This document shows positions 1 through 14,200 of a DNA stretch of 64,000 nt, piece by piece (the stretch's first letter is position 1; each line of letters begins with the position of its first letter). The notes under the pieces were generated by a model. It ran no database searches. It had not been told where the DNA came from and saw only the letters and a program-made list of their open reading frames with translations. The translations under genes and the position numbers were made by a program. Source of the stretch: Chondrilla cf. caribensis (lineage: Eukaryota > Porifera > Demospongiae > Chondrillida > Chondrillidae); assembly GCA_964020155.1 (NCBI GenBank), contig OZ026555.1, forward strand, positions 2,847,782 through 2,911,781, in the 5' to 3' direction.

Positions 1-362
1 CCTTTATAATGACATTTGTATGTGCTGTAATGATCGACATATTTATACATAGTAAAGTAAGTCCTATATTTATACTATTTCCAATTATGTCAGATACCTT
101 GGCAGTATGAATATCACATTACAAAGCCATATCACATCCCAGCTATATAGCTATAAATATGACATACACGTGACTGTGAGTGTGTGTAGACTCTGACTGG
201 GCTCTATAGTATTTGAAAGAAGCCAACGTACCTGTATTTGTCCGAGTTTGTGGACTCGCGAGTCCGGATCCCTAGTCAGTAGCGGATTGCATCAAGAAAC
301 AAAGCAAATATCGAAGTTCTCCAGCTATTGAGTGTTAAAGAGCAATTATTTAAAGAGCTAAC
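1..362. other. Upstream non-coding stretch
   Basis: I see no convincing exon here. A perfect 14-bp palindrome, GGACTCGCGAGTCC, lies at 252-265. It may be a regulatory site or chance. The downstream gene at 363 may have further 5' exons to the left of the window. Confidence 0.3.
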
Positions 363-2641
363 ATGCCTCCACCCGATAAAAATAATTGCCAACGGCGGGG
401 TAGAAGACCTGGTGGAAAGGGAAAAAATCGCTGTACGTCTACAAGGAGTCCTTCATCCACAAACCTGGATCAAACAATGCCGAACTCTGTCGGGCCAGTC
501 AGCAGCTTGGTAGCCGCTTCCACAGTAGCCTCGAGTTCCACAATAGTCCCTTCTTCCACCATCGCACTATCAGGTACGTCAGGAGTTTTGTTACGTTATT
601 TACCTCCCATATGATATGGTGTATATTCGACGTGTTGCGTTGCACACAAATTGCCTCTCTGTGAAATACAGTACAGCCCTTCATACTAAGTTCCATGTTC
701 CTACCCGCTAGTACATTTGAGCTCGTGAGAAAGAGAAAACTGAGTCTAATAACTCAGTGATGGTAGGCCTTCTGTATAGTTGATGAGACGTCTTCTTAAT
801 GAGCGCTCTTAGCTACAGGGTGGACGCTCTCTGTCAGTGACAGTCGGGTTTTCACCGTAACTGAATACGGTACCACGATATTAGAGTAATAGTGGAAGCA
901 ATTCATTTAGCAATTACTAACTACCGGGCTACTGCAGTTATCAATTCGCTCGAGAAGGAACATTAGATTCTGAATCAAAGAATGCATCTACTAATAATCA
1001 TCTCTGTGTGATAGTTGCTTCGTTTCGATTGAGATTTGTGTTGCCAGGCATTCAAAGTTGTGGTGGCTAACTTCTCCAAACATCTAAATTGACATAATGA
1101 TAGCTGTAGTGATCCGATATTATCAATTCAGTAGTGATCTATCATGCAGCAACAGGCAATAACAATTATTAGAGCATGTTTAATATGTTTTAATTATAGT
1201 AATATTATATAATCTAATATAATATCACTGCAATATTATGATCACAGTTCTTCTAAATTTGTGATATTATTCAATGAAAAAAATATTTACAAGTAGTAAA
1301 ATTAAAAGTCATCAGCTACAGATTTGTGATACATAGTTTTCTGTGATGCATGTTGTAAGCCTTGTAGTGAGCACAAAATAGAACTATAAGTTGTCAGATA
1401 TTGTTACTGTAACAGTCAAAGTTATTGTAATAGTAATACCAACATATCACTGCAATATGGCTTTGTAATCTGTATGGCTTGCTATGATTGTCTTATCATA
1501 CATTGTCACCTTGAAGGTGAGAAAGAGGGTCCTCCTGCATGAGCACTCTACAATAGAGGCAAAGACACTAGTTCTAATAGTAACCATGGCCACGCATCAG
1601 TCTACAGGAATTATGCATAGTCTGAAAGCTGATGTGTTACAGCATAGTGAATGATTCCTGATCTCTTAATGTTGACTGTGATTCTTTTTTCATTAAATTT
1701 CACTAATTGCAGTGCTGACAGATACACAAAGTGTCATGTGGGATGCTTCAACTGTAAATAACCATGGCTTACACACTGCAGAAGTACCATCTCCCACTTT
1801 AACATCAAACAGTGGATTACTTCCTACGGTAACAATTGAAGAACTGAATCAGAGCACGAATACTGCCATTCTTCCACATTCAGCATATTACGGATTAGGT
1901 CTAGGAGTACTGTTACTCTTGGTGTTGGTTCTAGCTGCAATCATTGTAGCCCTTGTTTTTATCCTGAAGAAAAGACAAAGGTATGATGATATGTGTAAAT
2001 CGATTGTAAAGGAAACTGTTTTTTATATTTATTTGGTGGTATTCAGATTTTCTCCATGTTACATAATATATGCAATAATATTATGCATGCAAATCCATTA
2101 ACTTTCTTAAATTTCGTAATTTCTTAAGTTTACATAATATTATTCAATAATGTTATATTCATAACCGACTTGATGCAGGCAATCAGCTGTTAAGCCACAA
2201 GGAGGTTCTATCAGTACAGCAAACTCAGCAATACCAAACCCTTCCCAAACACAATTTGGTATCTACACAGAGCAGGAGCCTGTTTACCATGAAATAAATG
2301 ACATGTTCAAAGACAGCAGCAATCATGACAAAACTGAGAATAACGCAAACAATGATTATGCTGTGCTGATGGATGACAGTAGCATTACTAACGTTCAGGT
2401 AGATGAGCTAAACATTAAAGAGAGAAGATTCAGTGAACATTCCCAGAATAAAAAGAATGGCATTACATCGGAGCATCACATTTCACATTATCCAGTTTTG
2501 GAGCCTGCAACATCCTATCAGTCTGCTATTCATCACACATTAGAACGAGATATTTCATTCCAAGGACCTATAGTTGAGCAACTTTCTTCACACACTCAGT
2601 CTGGCATTTATCACACATTGGAACCAGATACTCTACAGTAA
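363..2641 (+). CDS. Small single-pass membrane protein with tyrosine-motif tail (5' end uncertain)
   Basis: Three exons join in frame: 363-573, 1713-1980 and 2179-2641, with donors cag|gtacgt and aag|gtatga and acceptors ttgcag and atgcag. Exon 1 is Ser/Thr-rich and has no signal peptide. Exon 2 ends in a strong TM segment (GLGLGVLLLLVLVLAAIIVA) followed by a basic stop-transfer KKRQR. Exon 3 is a roughly 150-residue cytoplasmic tail with several Tyr-x-x-Leu/Ile motifs: VYHEI, DYAVL, SHYPVL (ITIM-like, Ser at -2) and IYHTL. The block around HTLExD is repeated. A stop at 351-353 closes the frame upstream of the Met, so either 363 is the true start or an exon is spliced in just before it and the ectodomain lies outside the window. 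No family is recognised. A signalling or endocytic receptor role is inferred from the tail only. Confidence 0.55.
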
Positions 2642-3101
2642 CTGTGAACTTTATATTCAGTGCTAAATCATATACAGCATCCCAAAGTATAATGCCTGTT
2701 AATTGATATTATCCCTCACAAAATATCGTTTGATTAATAGGAAACAAATCTTTGACAAGTAGCCATACATACTGCTTTTTTTCTAAATTAATGAATGTGA
2801 ACGACAATCTGGGCCATTCGTAGATCGTAGTAAACGTAAGCTAAAAACCGTTATTGTAACTCACTTTGGACAGTTAAGATTCGACGTGACGATGCAAGAA
2901 GGAGCGCGAAATGCGGGATGACAGGAAGGCAAACAAGCAACTTAGCCTCTTAGCGGTAGTTTAGCGCCCATAAAAATATGGCTGTGTTTGGCGCGCTGTT
3001 CTTCCGGTTATACGTAAGCGCTTCGAAAGAATTCACCCATTCACAAAGGAGCCTATATAATATGAATACGCATATGTTGACTGAAGGACTGGACGTACAC
3101 T
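2642..3101. other. Intergenic spacer before the CCP receptor
   Basis: About 460 bp with no coding evidence. It should contain the 3' end of the upstream gene and the promoter of the CCP receptor. Confidence 0.4.
3053..3062 (+). promoter_or_regulatory. TATA-like box before CCP receptor
   Basis: CTATATAATA lies about 45 bp upstream of the signal-peptide ATG at 3102, so the 5' UTR would be very short. Position and sequence are the only evidence. Confidence 0.3.
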
Positions 3102-4943
3102 ATGCACGACATCTGGATACCTTTTATTCTAGTGCTTCTGACGGTTACGGCTTTAGTGAATGGTAAGTACAGAATGGGATCTAGTATTATACGTTTATAT
3201 ATAAGCTATGCCTTAGGGGTGTTTATAGTAGTATGATAATATGGGGTAAATTGAGGTAATTTGAAACGTCGAACTATTACCTATACCCTAATACTCCATT
3301 ATTGATATGAATTTTATTTAGTGATATTTCTCTATTAATAGCCACTTAGATCGACCAGTGGTAAATGATACTCCACCATAGCTCAATATTATAGGCTTTT
3401 TGAACTGCCTATCCTAAATCACTCTCAGTGTCCCAACTTCCCCTTTGTTACCCTGTATTAAATTTACTGTTGTCAACAAGATGGTGAAGTTTTATAAACC
3501 CTTTTCAACTCATTGTTGCAACCATTTACGAATTCTGACTGGATACAATCGTATAGACCAGATTATCTGCAGAAAACCAAGGTCCTGTTCTCACTTAGAC
3601 TGTTGTAGGATACCATATTACCAGTATCCCAATACAGCAACCAGTAAGTGCCCTTCTCTGTAGGTGATCTGCATTGCATTAGGCAATATTACCATGAAAA
3701 CCGCTGAAATATATTATTGCTAATATGATGTACATAGGTTTGAGTAATGATTGTGATTATTGTACTAATAAGACCACGTGTGTAAATAAGGCACACTTAT
3801 ACAAGCTATTGTACATTTTTACGTTTGTTTCCGTTAAATTGCAATCTTCAGTAGATAGGCATGTAAAACAGTCGCTCTTATTAAGTCTGGATGACATGTT
3901 ACCTTTGACCTCAAGGTCATGCATTAATTTTATTGAATTAGCTCAATACAATGTTTGTACTGATCTAGTATACTAATGCGTATAGAACACTATTGTGATG
4001 ATACCATGTTTATTATACTGATCTAGTAATACATACAGAATTCTATTGTGATGATACCATGTTTATTATACTGATCTAGTAATACATACAGAATACTATT
4101 GTGATGATACCATGCATTCTGCTTGTACCAAAGACAGTCTGATCATGGGGAAATCTTATAGGCTAACGCCCTAGTGAATTTGTCAAATATTTATTGACAT
4201 ATATAGTTACATTTTGTCTCATGGAAAGTACCCATGCATTCCACTGTCCTACAGTTCCTGTCAGTGTGCTAGTAATTATGTGATAATTGAATTCTTGCCT
4301 GATAATGTCATGCATCATGGATGTATTCTGTTGCTCTCTCAGTGTACTGTACTACAGTGAATTCAGTCACATGTAAAGGTCTTGAGAATGCAATGTCATG
4401 ATCATTTATCACTATATTGACCAGAATCAAAGTCAAACTAAAAATACAAACACAATGTGTACTAAGTAAAGTCTGCTGGTCAGGATTAAAACTGAAAGTT
4501 GCCAATGACCTAATTTCATGAATGTCAAGTACAACCTCTTGATATTGATATAAGAGAAGTCCTCATCCAAATCTTACATAGGTCCTGCATGGGGCAATCT
4601 GAATGGTGCAGTTATTAAATCAGCAACCACTAATTTGGCTACATACAATACTATAATAATACTATTGGGATCTGTTATTTGGTACCATTAGGACCAGTGG
4701 TGACTGTAGTATCATAGAGGTCTGTGGCAGAGGCACTATTGATGTCTTCTCTCTTTTAATGTCTGTCTAGTGTCCAAGGTATTACACACCAGGTTCTACA
4801 ACGATTGACCTGTAAACTACTGGTTCTTTCATACTTTTGAACACCTATTGAAGCAATGTTCCCTCCTCTATGGCATGATACTTGAAATTATAACACTTTA
4901 TGCCATGTACTCTTCTATAAGTATAAGGTTATTAGTGTGTGTA

Positions 4944-4999
<56 letters not shown>

Positions 5000-7900
5000 T
5001 AGCATGCGTTCATGAATGCCATTCATGCATACTATTAGCTTTCGTTTAAGAATCTTTAAATATCCGATGACACAGTTGATTATGATAACTACAATATTTA
5101 ATCTTGTTTCATGTATTTTGTTGAACGACATGTATGTTTGTCACTCTTCATCCATTTGCAGCAAACTGTCCTTGTCCAAATATCCCGAGATATGGATTTA
5201 TTCAGGGGTGCGCAACAAACTCTGATGCAGAGGTAGGAGATACCATAAGCTACTACTGCAGTTCATACTACCGACGCGATAGAGCATGTGGCTATGAGGA
5301 TAAAGAGCGGACAACATATAAATTCTGTACAATTGGTTACAATGTTCTTGGAAACCTCAATAGAACCTGCCAAGAAAATGGCTCTTGGTCTGGAACTGAC
5401 CCAAGTTGCATAAGAGGTTGAGTATTTCTACTTGTTGAATCATTCATTTATATTAACTGATTACAGCATATGTATTTTCTGTCATATTATGTCAACATTC
5501 AATTATGCTTGTGCTATGCAAATTATAATCTTTATCATAATTTATGCACAGTTTATTTTTAGCTTGTGTATCAAAGGATATACATGATTTTTGTTGATAT
5601 AGTTTGTCTATTTCTCCCACTTTGGATCAAGGAAAGGTATCATAGTTGTATGATATGTTTCCTTTTCAGTACAACTTAACACATCTTGTAAGACCTGATG
5701 AATTGATATAAAGCTGAACTTTTCTTTAGTAACTTTATTTATATTGGTTAATGCCTCCATTATTGTTCAATATACTTTTACATGAATATATGATCACGCA
5801 TGTCTATAATATTATTATTATTTTTCATCCAAATACAGGTTGTAGCTGTCCAGTAGATCCATTGATTAATGATATTTGTCCTAAGTATCGATATTGGTGG
5901 CCCAAGTACCTGTCATACGATGCTTTCCGCAGATATACTTGCATTGATGGGTATCATATGGCAAATGCAAGTTTCTATTCTTGGTTTGGTGTACACTGCC
6001 TACGAAATGGAACTTTGAGAGAACAGAAAACGCAATGTGTTAGAGGTAATGTGTTTGTATTAGTCCATCCATTTCTAATCGCACAAACTACATAATACAG
6101 AGCAATAATATAATATTACATATTACTGAACTGAAGTATGTCGGATATATAGGAATGTTGAGGTAATAGGATAATCTATTCTATTTACTTCATTTTTCTC
6201 TTTTACTACTGTAGTGGTATGGTAGTATCTGTAATTACCGTAATTATTTTGAACATGCATTTTAACCAGAATCATGGTATTTTGCAACTTTTAGGATACC
6301 ATCATCGCCATCATCCATTATCATCAGTATCATCAAAATAATTGTCAAACCCTTAACTTCATTTCTCTCACAGACGTGCCCTGTCCTTGCCCTACTACTC
6401 CTGTGGATGGAGTTATCTTCTCAGATGAGTGCAATGAGACATTTTCTGGCAGACGTTACTATTCCTGTAACAATACAGCTGGATATTACATTGAAGGCCG
6501 TTATAGTTATCAACATATCATACAGTCCAGCATATTGTGCTATGGAGATGGAACCATTAACAGGGAACCATTTTGCACTAAAGGTCAGTAAAATTAATGT
6601 GCAATAAAGTGATGCTGCAAGACTGCATGAGTTTGAATTAAATGACTACCGATGCATATCAGGCCAAATTTGTTTGAATGTAATTAAACATTGCTGCTAA
6701 AGTCTTTACCTAATTATTCATGTACATAGAGTAAGTCCTAATAACATGAAGTCCTTCTACTTTTGTTCAAAATGTTATGGAATCATTAGGCTGCTTTTTG
6801 GGCAATATTCTAGTTTTTCATAGGTAATATCAAAGCAGTGGATCCAAAGGGGCAGTTTAGTTTGCATGGGGCTGCATGGCCAGCCAGAATATACTTGTCA
6901 ATATGTAAATAGGCCTGTTTGATTAGTAGATGTTTGTTTCCTTAAGAATATTAATCCAACCATGCACATCACTTAGCTGATCAAGACTGCTATTTTCAGA
7001 TAATATAGTATTGTGTATACATTATTATTAATGGCAGTGACACCATCACAGTCATAGTTGCTTTGCAATTATATCTTCTATGATGTATTTTTTCCTACTT
7101 TCATTCAACTACAGGATGCGCATGTCCAGTTGATCCTGAACCAGAGAATGTACACCATTTTGCTGTTAGGTCTTGCCATGAGTACCTACGTCGCAATACG
7201 TTTTACAGATACTCATGTAGTCATGGATATCATTTGGCAAATTCCAACCTTTCTGTTTATGAATTTGGCAGAACATGCTCAGCAAATGGGACACTGAGTG
7301 AATTGAATAACTACTGTGTTAAAAGTATGAAAGGTGTTTGTTTCACTCAGTGTACACTACTACAGTCACACCTAATTTAGCTACATGTCATCATGAATAA
7401 GAATACTTAATTTGTAACGTTCCATTATGATTCATCTTCACTGATTCATGGGTGATGTACCCTGAATTGTCCAATACTTGCTTACCTGACAATTGGATAA
7501 ATGAGGACTCACTGTATGTACTTTACCATCGAACACACACAGTATACATGCATAGCAAGTATCTCATATATGTATGTATAAATAGATTGTATTGATCAGA
7601 TGGTGATTTGTTACAATTTATGATTAATTTTGGACCCTCAATAATGATAACCTTAATCATTTTCACCATTATCATTATCACACTGTTATTATAGTCTCTC
7701 TAATTCCTGGTTTACAATAATAATGATTAATATCTATTAGGTGTATGGTGCCCATGCCCCTCACCTGTCGATGGAGTTATCTTCTCATCTTGCAATGGGA
7801 CATTTTCAGGCAGGCTTTATTATACCTGCAATACTACAGCTGATTATTACACCTTTAAGTCATGGCCCAACATTTTATGCTTAAAGAATGGAACAATAGT

Positions 7901-9443
7901 AAATCAGCCAGTTTGTACAAAAAGTGAGTGCCTGGAATGTTGAAAATTCTAATGAAAAGTCATTATTACTTTCTAAGAAATGTATTTAATTTAGTGAGTA
8001 TTTTGTAGTGAATTGTATAGTAATTTGCCAAATTGAATATATATCTTAATTAATCATCAACATGATACTGATTATTGACAAAGTTGTTTATTGCAATTTT
8101 TAGAAGTACAGTGTCCTTGCCCTTCACCAGCGGATGGGGTTATCTTCTCATCTTGTAATGAAACATTTTCTGGCAGACTTTACTATACCTGCAATGCTAC
8201 TGCTGGATATTATACCTATGACTCATGGGCCAACATTGCGTGCTTGCCAAATGGAACGATAGCCAATCAGCCAGTTTGTACAAAAGGTCAGTGAAATGTC
8301 AAATGGAGACCATTCTAAAGTAAATATGATGACAATTGCTACAGCCAATTAATGTGTTGGAAACATTATATTTATTTAAATTATATTATATCAATATTAA
8401 AACTTAATATAAGTTTTTGACAACAGTGTGTGATTCATTGGGAAAGATTCTATTATTATATAATTGTTATAATGTATTCTAATTCTTTTTAATGCACTTC
8501 ACTGGCCATGTAGGTTGTTTATGTAATTCAAGACCGCAGAACTGGACTTCATCATGTCGCAGGACCCTGGAGCCCATTAGTGTAGGGACTAGGATAACTA
8601 TATATTGTTACCCAGGCACAAACTTCAACAGCTTGACTGCAATTAGGAGAGTATGCTCCACCAGGGGAGAATGGAGTGGACCTGATCCAGTGTGCATGCC
8701 AAATTCTGAAAGTACGTACATACATTGGTCATGCGTTAGAATCTTGTTAAGACTAATACTCTGAACCTACTTGAAGGAAACCAATTTTTGAGCATTCTTC
8801 AGTTTGCTACAGTAGTGTACATATCCTGCTTAGAAGAATATTATTTGGTAAAACAAACCTGATTATTTGTGTTATTTGAGCTCATGGTATTTTTATATAG
8901 TTTATAGTCACGAGTTTCTGCCATTGCAGTGTTATAATTTAAGGTACTTAACCGATGTCTTAACTTAGGGCCATGACTCACTCCATGGCACCAATGAAGC
9001 TCATAGCTATAGCAACATTCGGGGTCACAAGGGGTCCATCAAATACACCTAGAGCCAAGTTTAATGTCCTGCAGTAATCTGGGTCAATGAAAGCCTTAAT
9101 TTTCTTTGGTATGTACATAGACCGCATCTTGCTAGTACATATATATGTAGTTTCAATGTTATAAAGAAGTACACATCATTTCCACATTGTCGTCCTAATC
9201 ATGAACCTTGCAGGCCCACGCTGCCAGTGTCCATCTCCTCCAGTCAATGGAGCAATATTCAACTGTAATGGGAGTGTATTAGCTGGTTCATCAATCAGCT
9301 ATGTTTGCCCAAACAGAACTCATCCTTACAAAGGAAAATGCCTTGCTAATGGCACTTTTAGTGGGATTGACTTTTCTTGCCCTGAACAAGAAGGTTGGTT
9401 CTGCAATGAATTGGTCTTATGTCCTACAATAATTATGATACTG

Positions 9444-9507
<64 letters not shown>

Positions 9508-11213
9508 GGGAAGAGGAGCGCACTTAAGTGGAACTATCGTGAAACACAATTGGTCACTAAGTAATAACTGACTGAACTGCCAGATTGCTAGGTTGGTAGC
9601 TTGCTGACTCACAACTAAAATACATTAGATTAATTAGAAAACACATGAGCCGAGTTACATGGTGGGATATTGACAAGAAATGAATGCCAACAAATAACAT
9701 CACACAGACACAGTCCATACAATCGCTTAACAATCACTTAGTAAACACTTAAGAGACAGTCTATGACGTATCCACTAAATATATGTATCAATGTTATACT
9801 CATAGTTCATTTATACTATCTATATATACAGTGGAACCTCTCTATAAAGGACACTTGGGACCTTAATTTTAGTCCTTATTACAGAGGTTTCCTCAATTTA
9901 GAGGTCATTTGATACACTACACTGGGACACAGAATGGTGTCTTTATTATAGAAGATTTCCACATTTGAGAGGTTTGCAATAGAGAGGTTTCAATGAATAT
10001 TATATCATCCATTACCATAGAAACAGTATTATTACACAGCAATTTAATTATAATGTATTAAGCGTTAGCAACAGATACTATACTGGTTAATATATGGACA
10101 CTCGGGCAGTATGACCTATAAAATACAGAGTCCTGAGAATGCAAAGTGCCTCAGGGCGAGTGTATTTTATATGTCATACTGCCCTTGTGCCCATGTCTTA
10201 ACCACTAAATAATACATGTACATGTAATAAATATCCTGTACTTGTGGATAAGGAGATAATGATTTTAATTATTACTGTATGGAAGTTACTGCAGATATCA
10301 ACTTATTGTGAAATTACCGCTTGTTGTCAACTGTTAAATTATAAAGGTTGCGAATGTCCACTTTTACCTGCTGGAGGGAAGCCATTCTACAAATGTATAG
10401 GAAGATTTGCTGTGGGATCAAGTTTCTGGTACAAGTGTAACCGAAAATATCTTAAACAAACATGTCTATCTATAACTGGAGAATGGTCTGCAACTTTGGC
10501 AACATGTGAACCCAGAAGTAAGTAGTTGTTTTGGAGGTCCATCAATCATTATCCAGTCTGCAGGGAATATTCATAGGATATCATATATCATTAGCAACAG
10601 TGCTTGTGTAGTGTAGTGTACATATACATATGATCAGTAATGTACATGTTAGTATGTACATAAAATTAATAATATTGCATGCATATTCATATATTACATG
10701 CATGCATCCAACTGATGTATCCTCTGGAGTGCAGTGTAAATATACATAATATTTATCAGCACATTTCGCTCAGCTATTATAGAGTGCATAACTTTGTAGA
10801 AAGTGTGCCTGTTACCCTGTTCCCCTGAATATGACCCATGACATTTGCAAACTTTTTTGCAGATTTATAATCAAACATTTAGTTTGTAAATGCCTTCTCT
10901 TCTCTTTGTTTCAAGTGTAATATTAATGCCCTTTCTTTCTACTTCTATGAAGAGTGCTCCTGTCCACCGTCTCCTGTACGTGGATATCAGGACTGTGATG
11001 GTGAGGTGACCACGTACAGCTGCCAAGGCAAGTATCATTTGATTGGGAACACTGTGAGGAGGTGTCTGTTTGGTCGTGGGAATGTGTGGACGGGAAGTAC
11101 ACCCTATTGTGAGAGAGGTTAGTACTGGTTTCATGCGCACAATTTGACACATGCATACACATGCATGCATGCGCACGCACACACACACACACACACGCGC
11201 GCACACACACGCA

Positions 11214-11282
<69 letters not shown>

Positions 11283-14200
11283 TTTGAGTACATAGATCTA
11301 TTAGAACACTTTCTGTAGACCTTGATGAGTGTAATTAAGTTTTGTAACACTAGCACTTCTTTTAATAATTAAATATTTATTAGTGTTCCTAATCACTCTG
11401 TATATAAAGTTTTGTGCACAAATGTCATACTTTGATCAAATTAAGTTGTCTGCTCTTAAACTAGACGACCATTACATCCTACAAATGCACATAACCAAAC
11501 ATGTGCACCCACCTTCAAACTCTGTATAAACTAGTATAGTTATAAGTTATTACAGTATCTGATGATCTAATATGCATAATCCAAAAACTGATTTCGTCCC
11601 ATCATTAGACAATATTTGCGAATGCCCTCCGTCTCCACAAAATGGGAAAGTGGTATGCCGCTACTGGGTCAAATATGGCCAAAGTATTCGGTACGAATGC
11701 AATGAAGGGTACTTTATAAAGAGGTCAGGGCAAAGCATTGGAACCCGTGACTACTACTACTACGACACATCCAAATGCAAAAAAGATGGGAAAATTGTGG
11801 AAAAAGTGACATGTGAAAAATGTACGTGAGTTTAGATTGTAATGTGTAATAAATTAAACTCATCTAACCATAATTAAAGTACAATATAAACACTCAAGAT
11901 ACTAGGATACCTGTCAAACAATAGCTATTATAGGATATTGTTCTGGACATTTATTATCTTGATAATGACAGGGAGTTCAGTGTTCTCATGATGACACTTC
12001 CTCCACTGTGTACTTCCGGTAAATGTGCCCATGTCTGAATTGATTGTATATTACTCAACACAAAACTTCATTGTTTAATTTATTAGTTCACTTCATTTAC
12101 TTTCAAATATACCACTCAGACTAAGTTTAATGCTTTAAATCTCAATCATTATAGGAAATGTAAAATCACAGTATTATGTAATTAATATTATTATGATGTC
12201 TGTTATCATGATATTGTTGCTTAGGCCTACATACCCCATAAAATTCAGCTCACATTTGTCAGGATGTTATTACTATACAGTATACATATTATGTCGGCCA
12301 TGTACAATAAGTGTCAATTTTTTTTTCAATCATGTAATAGTTGTATCCTGCCTAGGTGTGCTGTAGCAGATATAAAGTGCTAATTGATTACTCAAGGGTA
12401 AAGCCCAAGGTAATTAATTGACACTTTATTTGCTACTGCCCACCTGGGAAGGATACAATTAACTTGTATCCTGGCGTAGTGAATGATAGACTGCAAATAT
12501 GCACATAGTCCAATACAATATAATATTATATTATTATACAGAAATGTGTTCACTAATTTCCTGCATTGTTCTCACGCAATTAATCCTAACAATGAAACCT
12601 GTCTGGTGACCTGTGCTGTATCACTGACCTGTGCTACATGGCCTATGTATACACAGTTATTTCTGTGTTGTACCCCTCAACCAGGATACATTTGTGTATT
12701 CTGTATTATTCAGCTATTTCCTGTCCATGTCCATCCAAACCTGCCAATGGACACATAAGCTGTACTTCTGGAGATTTGGGTGGTCCAGGCAGTGCTGTCC
12801 GATACTGGTGTAATAGCGGATATTTCGTGAAAGGCAACAGTCACCGAATTTGCCAAATCAATGGAACATGGACACCGGAGCCTCCAGTTTGTATCAGAGG
12901 TAATATTCTATGATCATATGAGATCCCTATTATTATGTAATTTGCACTCAGTACGTAATTTGTGCGCTGTATTTGAAAAGCAGAATCTATAAACCAAATT
13001 ATATGATCCTTTCCTAATGTAGTATTCAACTTATATCTTCATGATAGTCTGTGTGTATTGCACTTTTTGCTTTCAAATACTGTATTTGAAATTATATAAC
13101 TCTCCTTATAATAAGGTGATTTCAATTGTGTAGATGTGTTAAGTTATCATATAATCTGTCAACACACAAAACTGCTGTATTTTTTTCTGGAACCAATAAT
13201 GTTTGTTGCTGAGTATTGAAGTGACACTGTATTTGTAAAATGTGCGCATTTATAAATAACAACACATATCATACACAAGAGTATACAATGGTACACACTT
13301 GATTCTAGCATAGTTAAATGTGTGTTAGTGACCTATAGAATATTACCTATCTATACAATACATTCTTGAATCAAATGCAGAGAATAATTGCACCTGTCCT
13401 CCATCACCTGACAATGGATACACCCTCCCAAACTGTACCATCATGGATGGAAATGTCATTGCCACTAACACACGTATGCAGTACATTTGTAACAGTGGAT
13501 ACTATCTGGAAGGTGGAGTGAATTCAACATGTCAAGTCAATGGGACCTGGTCATTGGCAGTTCCACTTTGCTTGAAAAGTACGAAAAACATAAGTTCATA
13601 TGACATTGTATTAAGCAATTGGAATAAAATATTTTTCATCTACATATATGCAGCATGTGATATGGTGTGATATTGTATGTAGTGTTAGATGACATCCTAT
13701 GTATGTCTTGCACGTTATTTTATGTCTGTTGTGAATATTGTAATGTCTAAATTTCTGAAAAGAAACAATACGAAGGTTATCAATATCTTGAAGTCATTGT
13801 ACTTCTAAATAACATCAAATAGTGCCTTTACCACTTTAAAATAATGTAAAATAAACATTTTAGACGATGTCTAAAATCTAACTAACCAATGTTGGTTGAA
13901 AATGTGTGGTTATCAGAATTTTCAAGTGGTATACAATAAATAGGGTCAGCACTATCTATTAGTAAGATGTACTGTAATGGGCTCAATAAGTAATAGTCCT
14001 TTGCGCGATTGAATCCAATAAGTGCGATATTAGGCAATTGTAATCATTGTGTAACCACAATTTCAGTATCTAGTAACAACATTCCCCTTGCAATTGGTTC
14101 CTCACTTTCCCTGTCATTATAACCAGTTTACTGTTGTAACCAATACAATCACTGTGTGTGTGGATACATCTGTGTTCACAAGACACTTCATTATGTCATT

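Noticed and set aside
2978..3166. 62-residue frame around the CCP receptor start
   Set aside because: Another frame, starting at 3102, gives a clear signal peptide and the phase 1 donor that all CCP exons need.
7058..7297. Open frame reading an apparently membrane-like 79-residue protein
   Set aside because: It is out of frame with CCP4 (7115-7324), which fits in phase, splice sites and cysteine pattern.
10871..11356. Minus-strand frame with long Val-Cys repeat
   Set aside because: It is a translation of the CA microsatellite and the antisense of CCP10.
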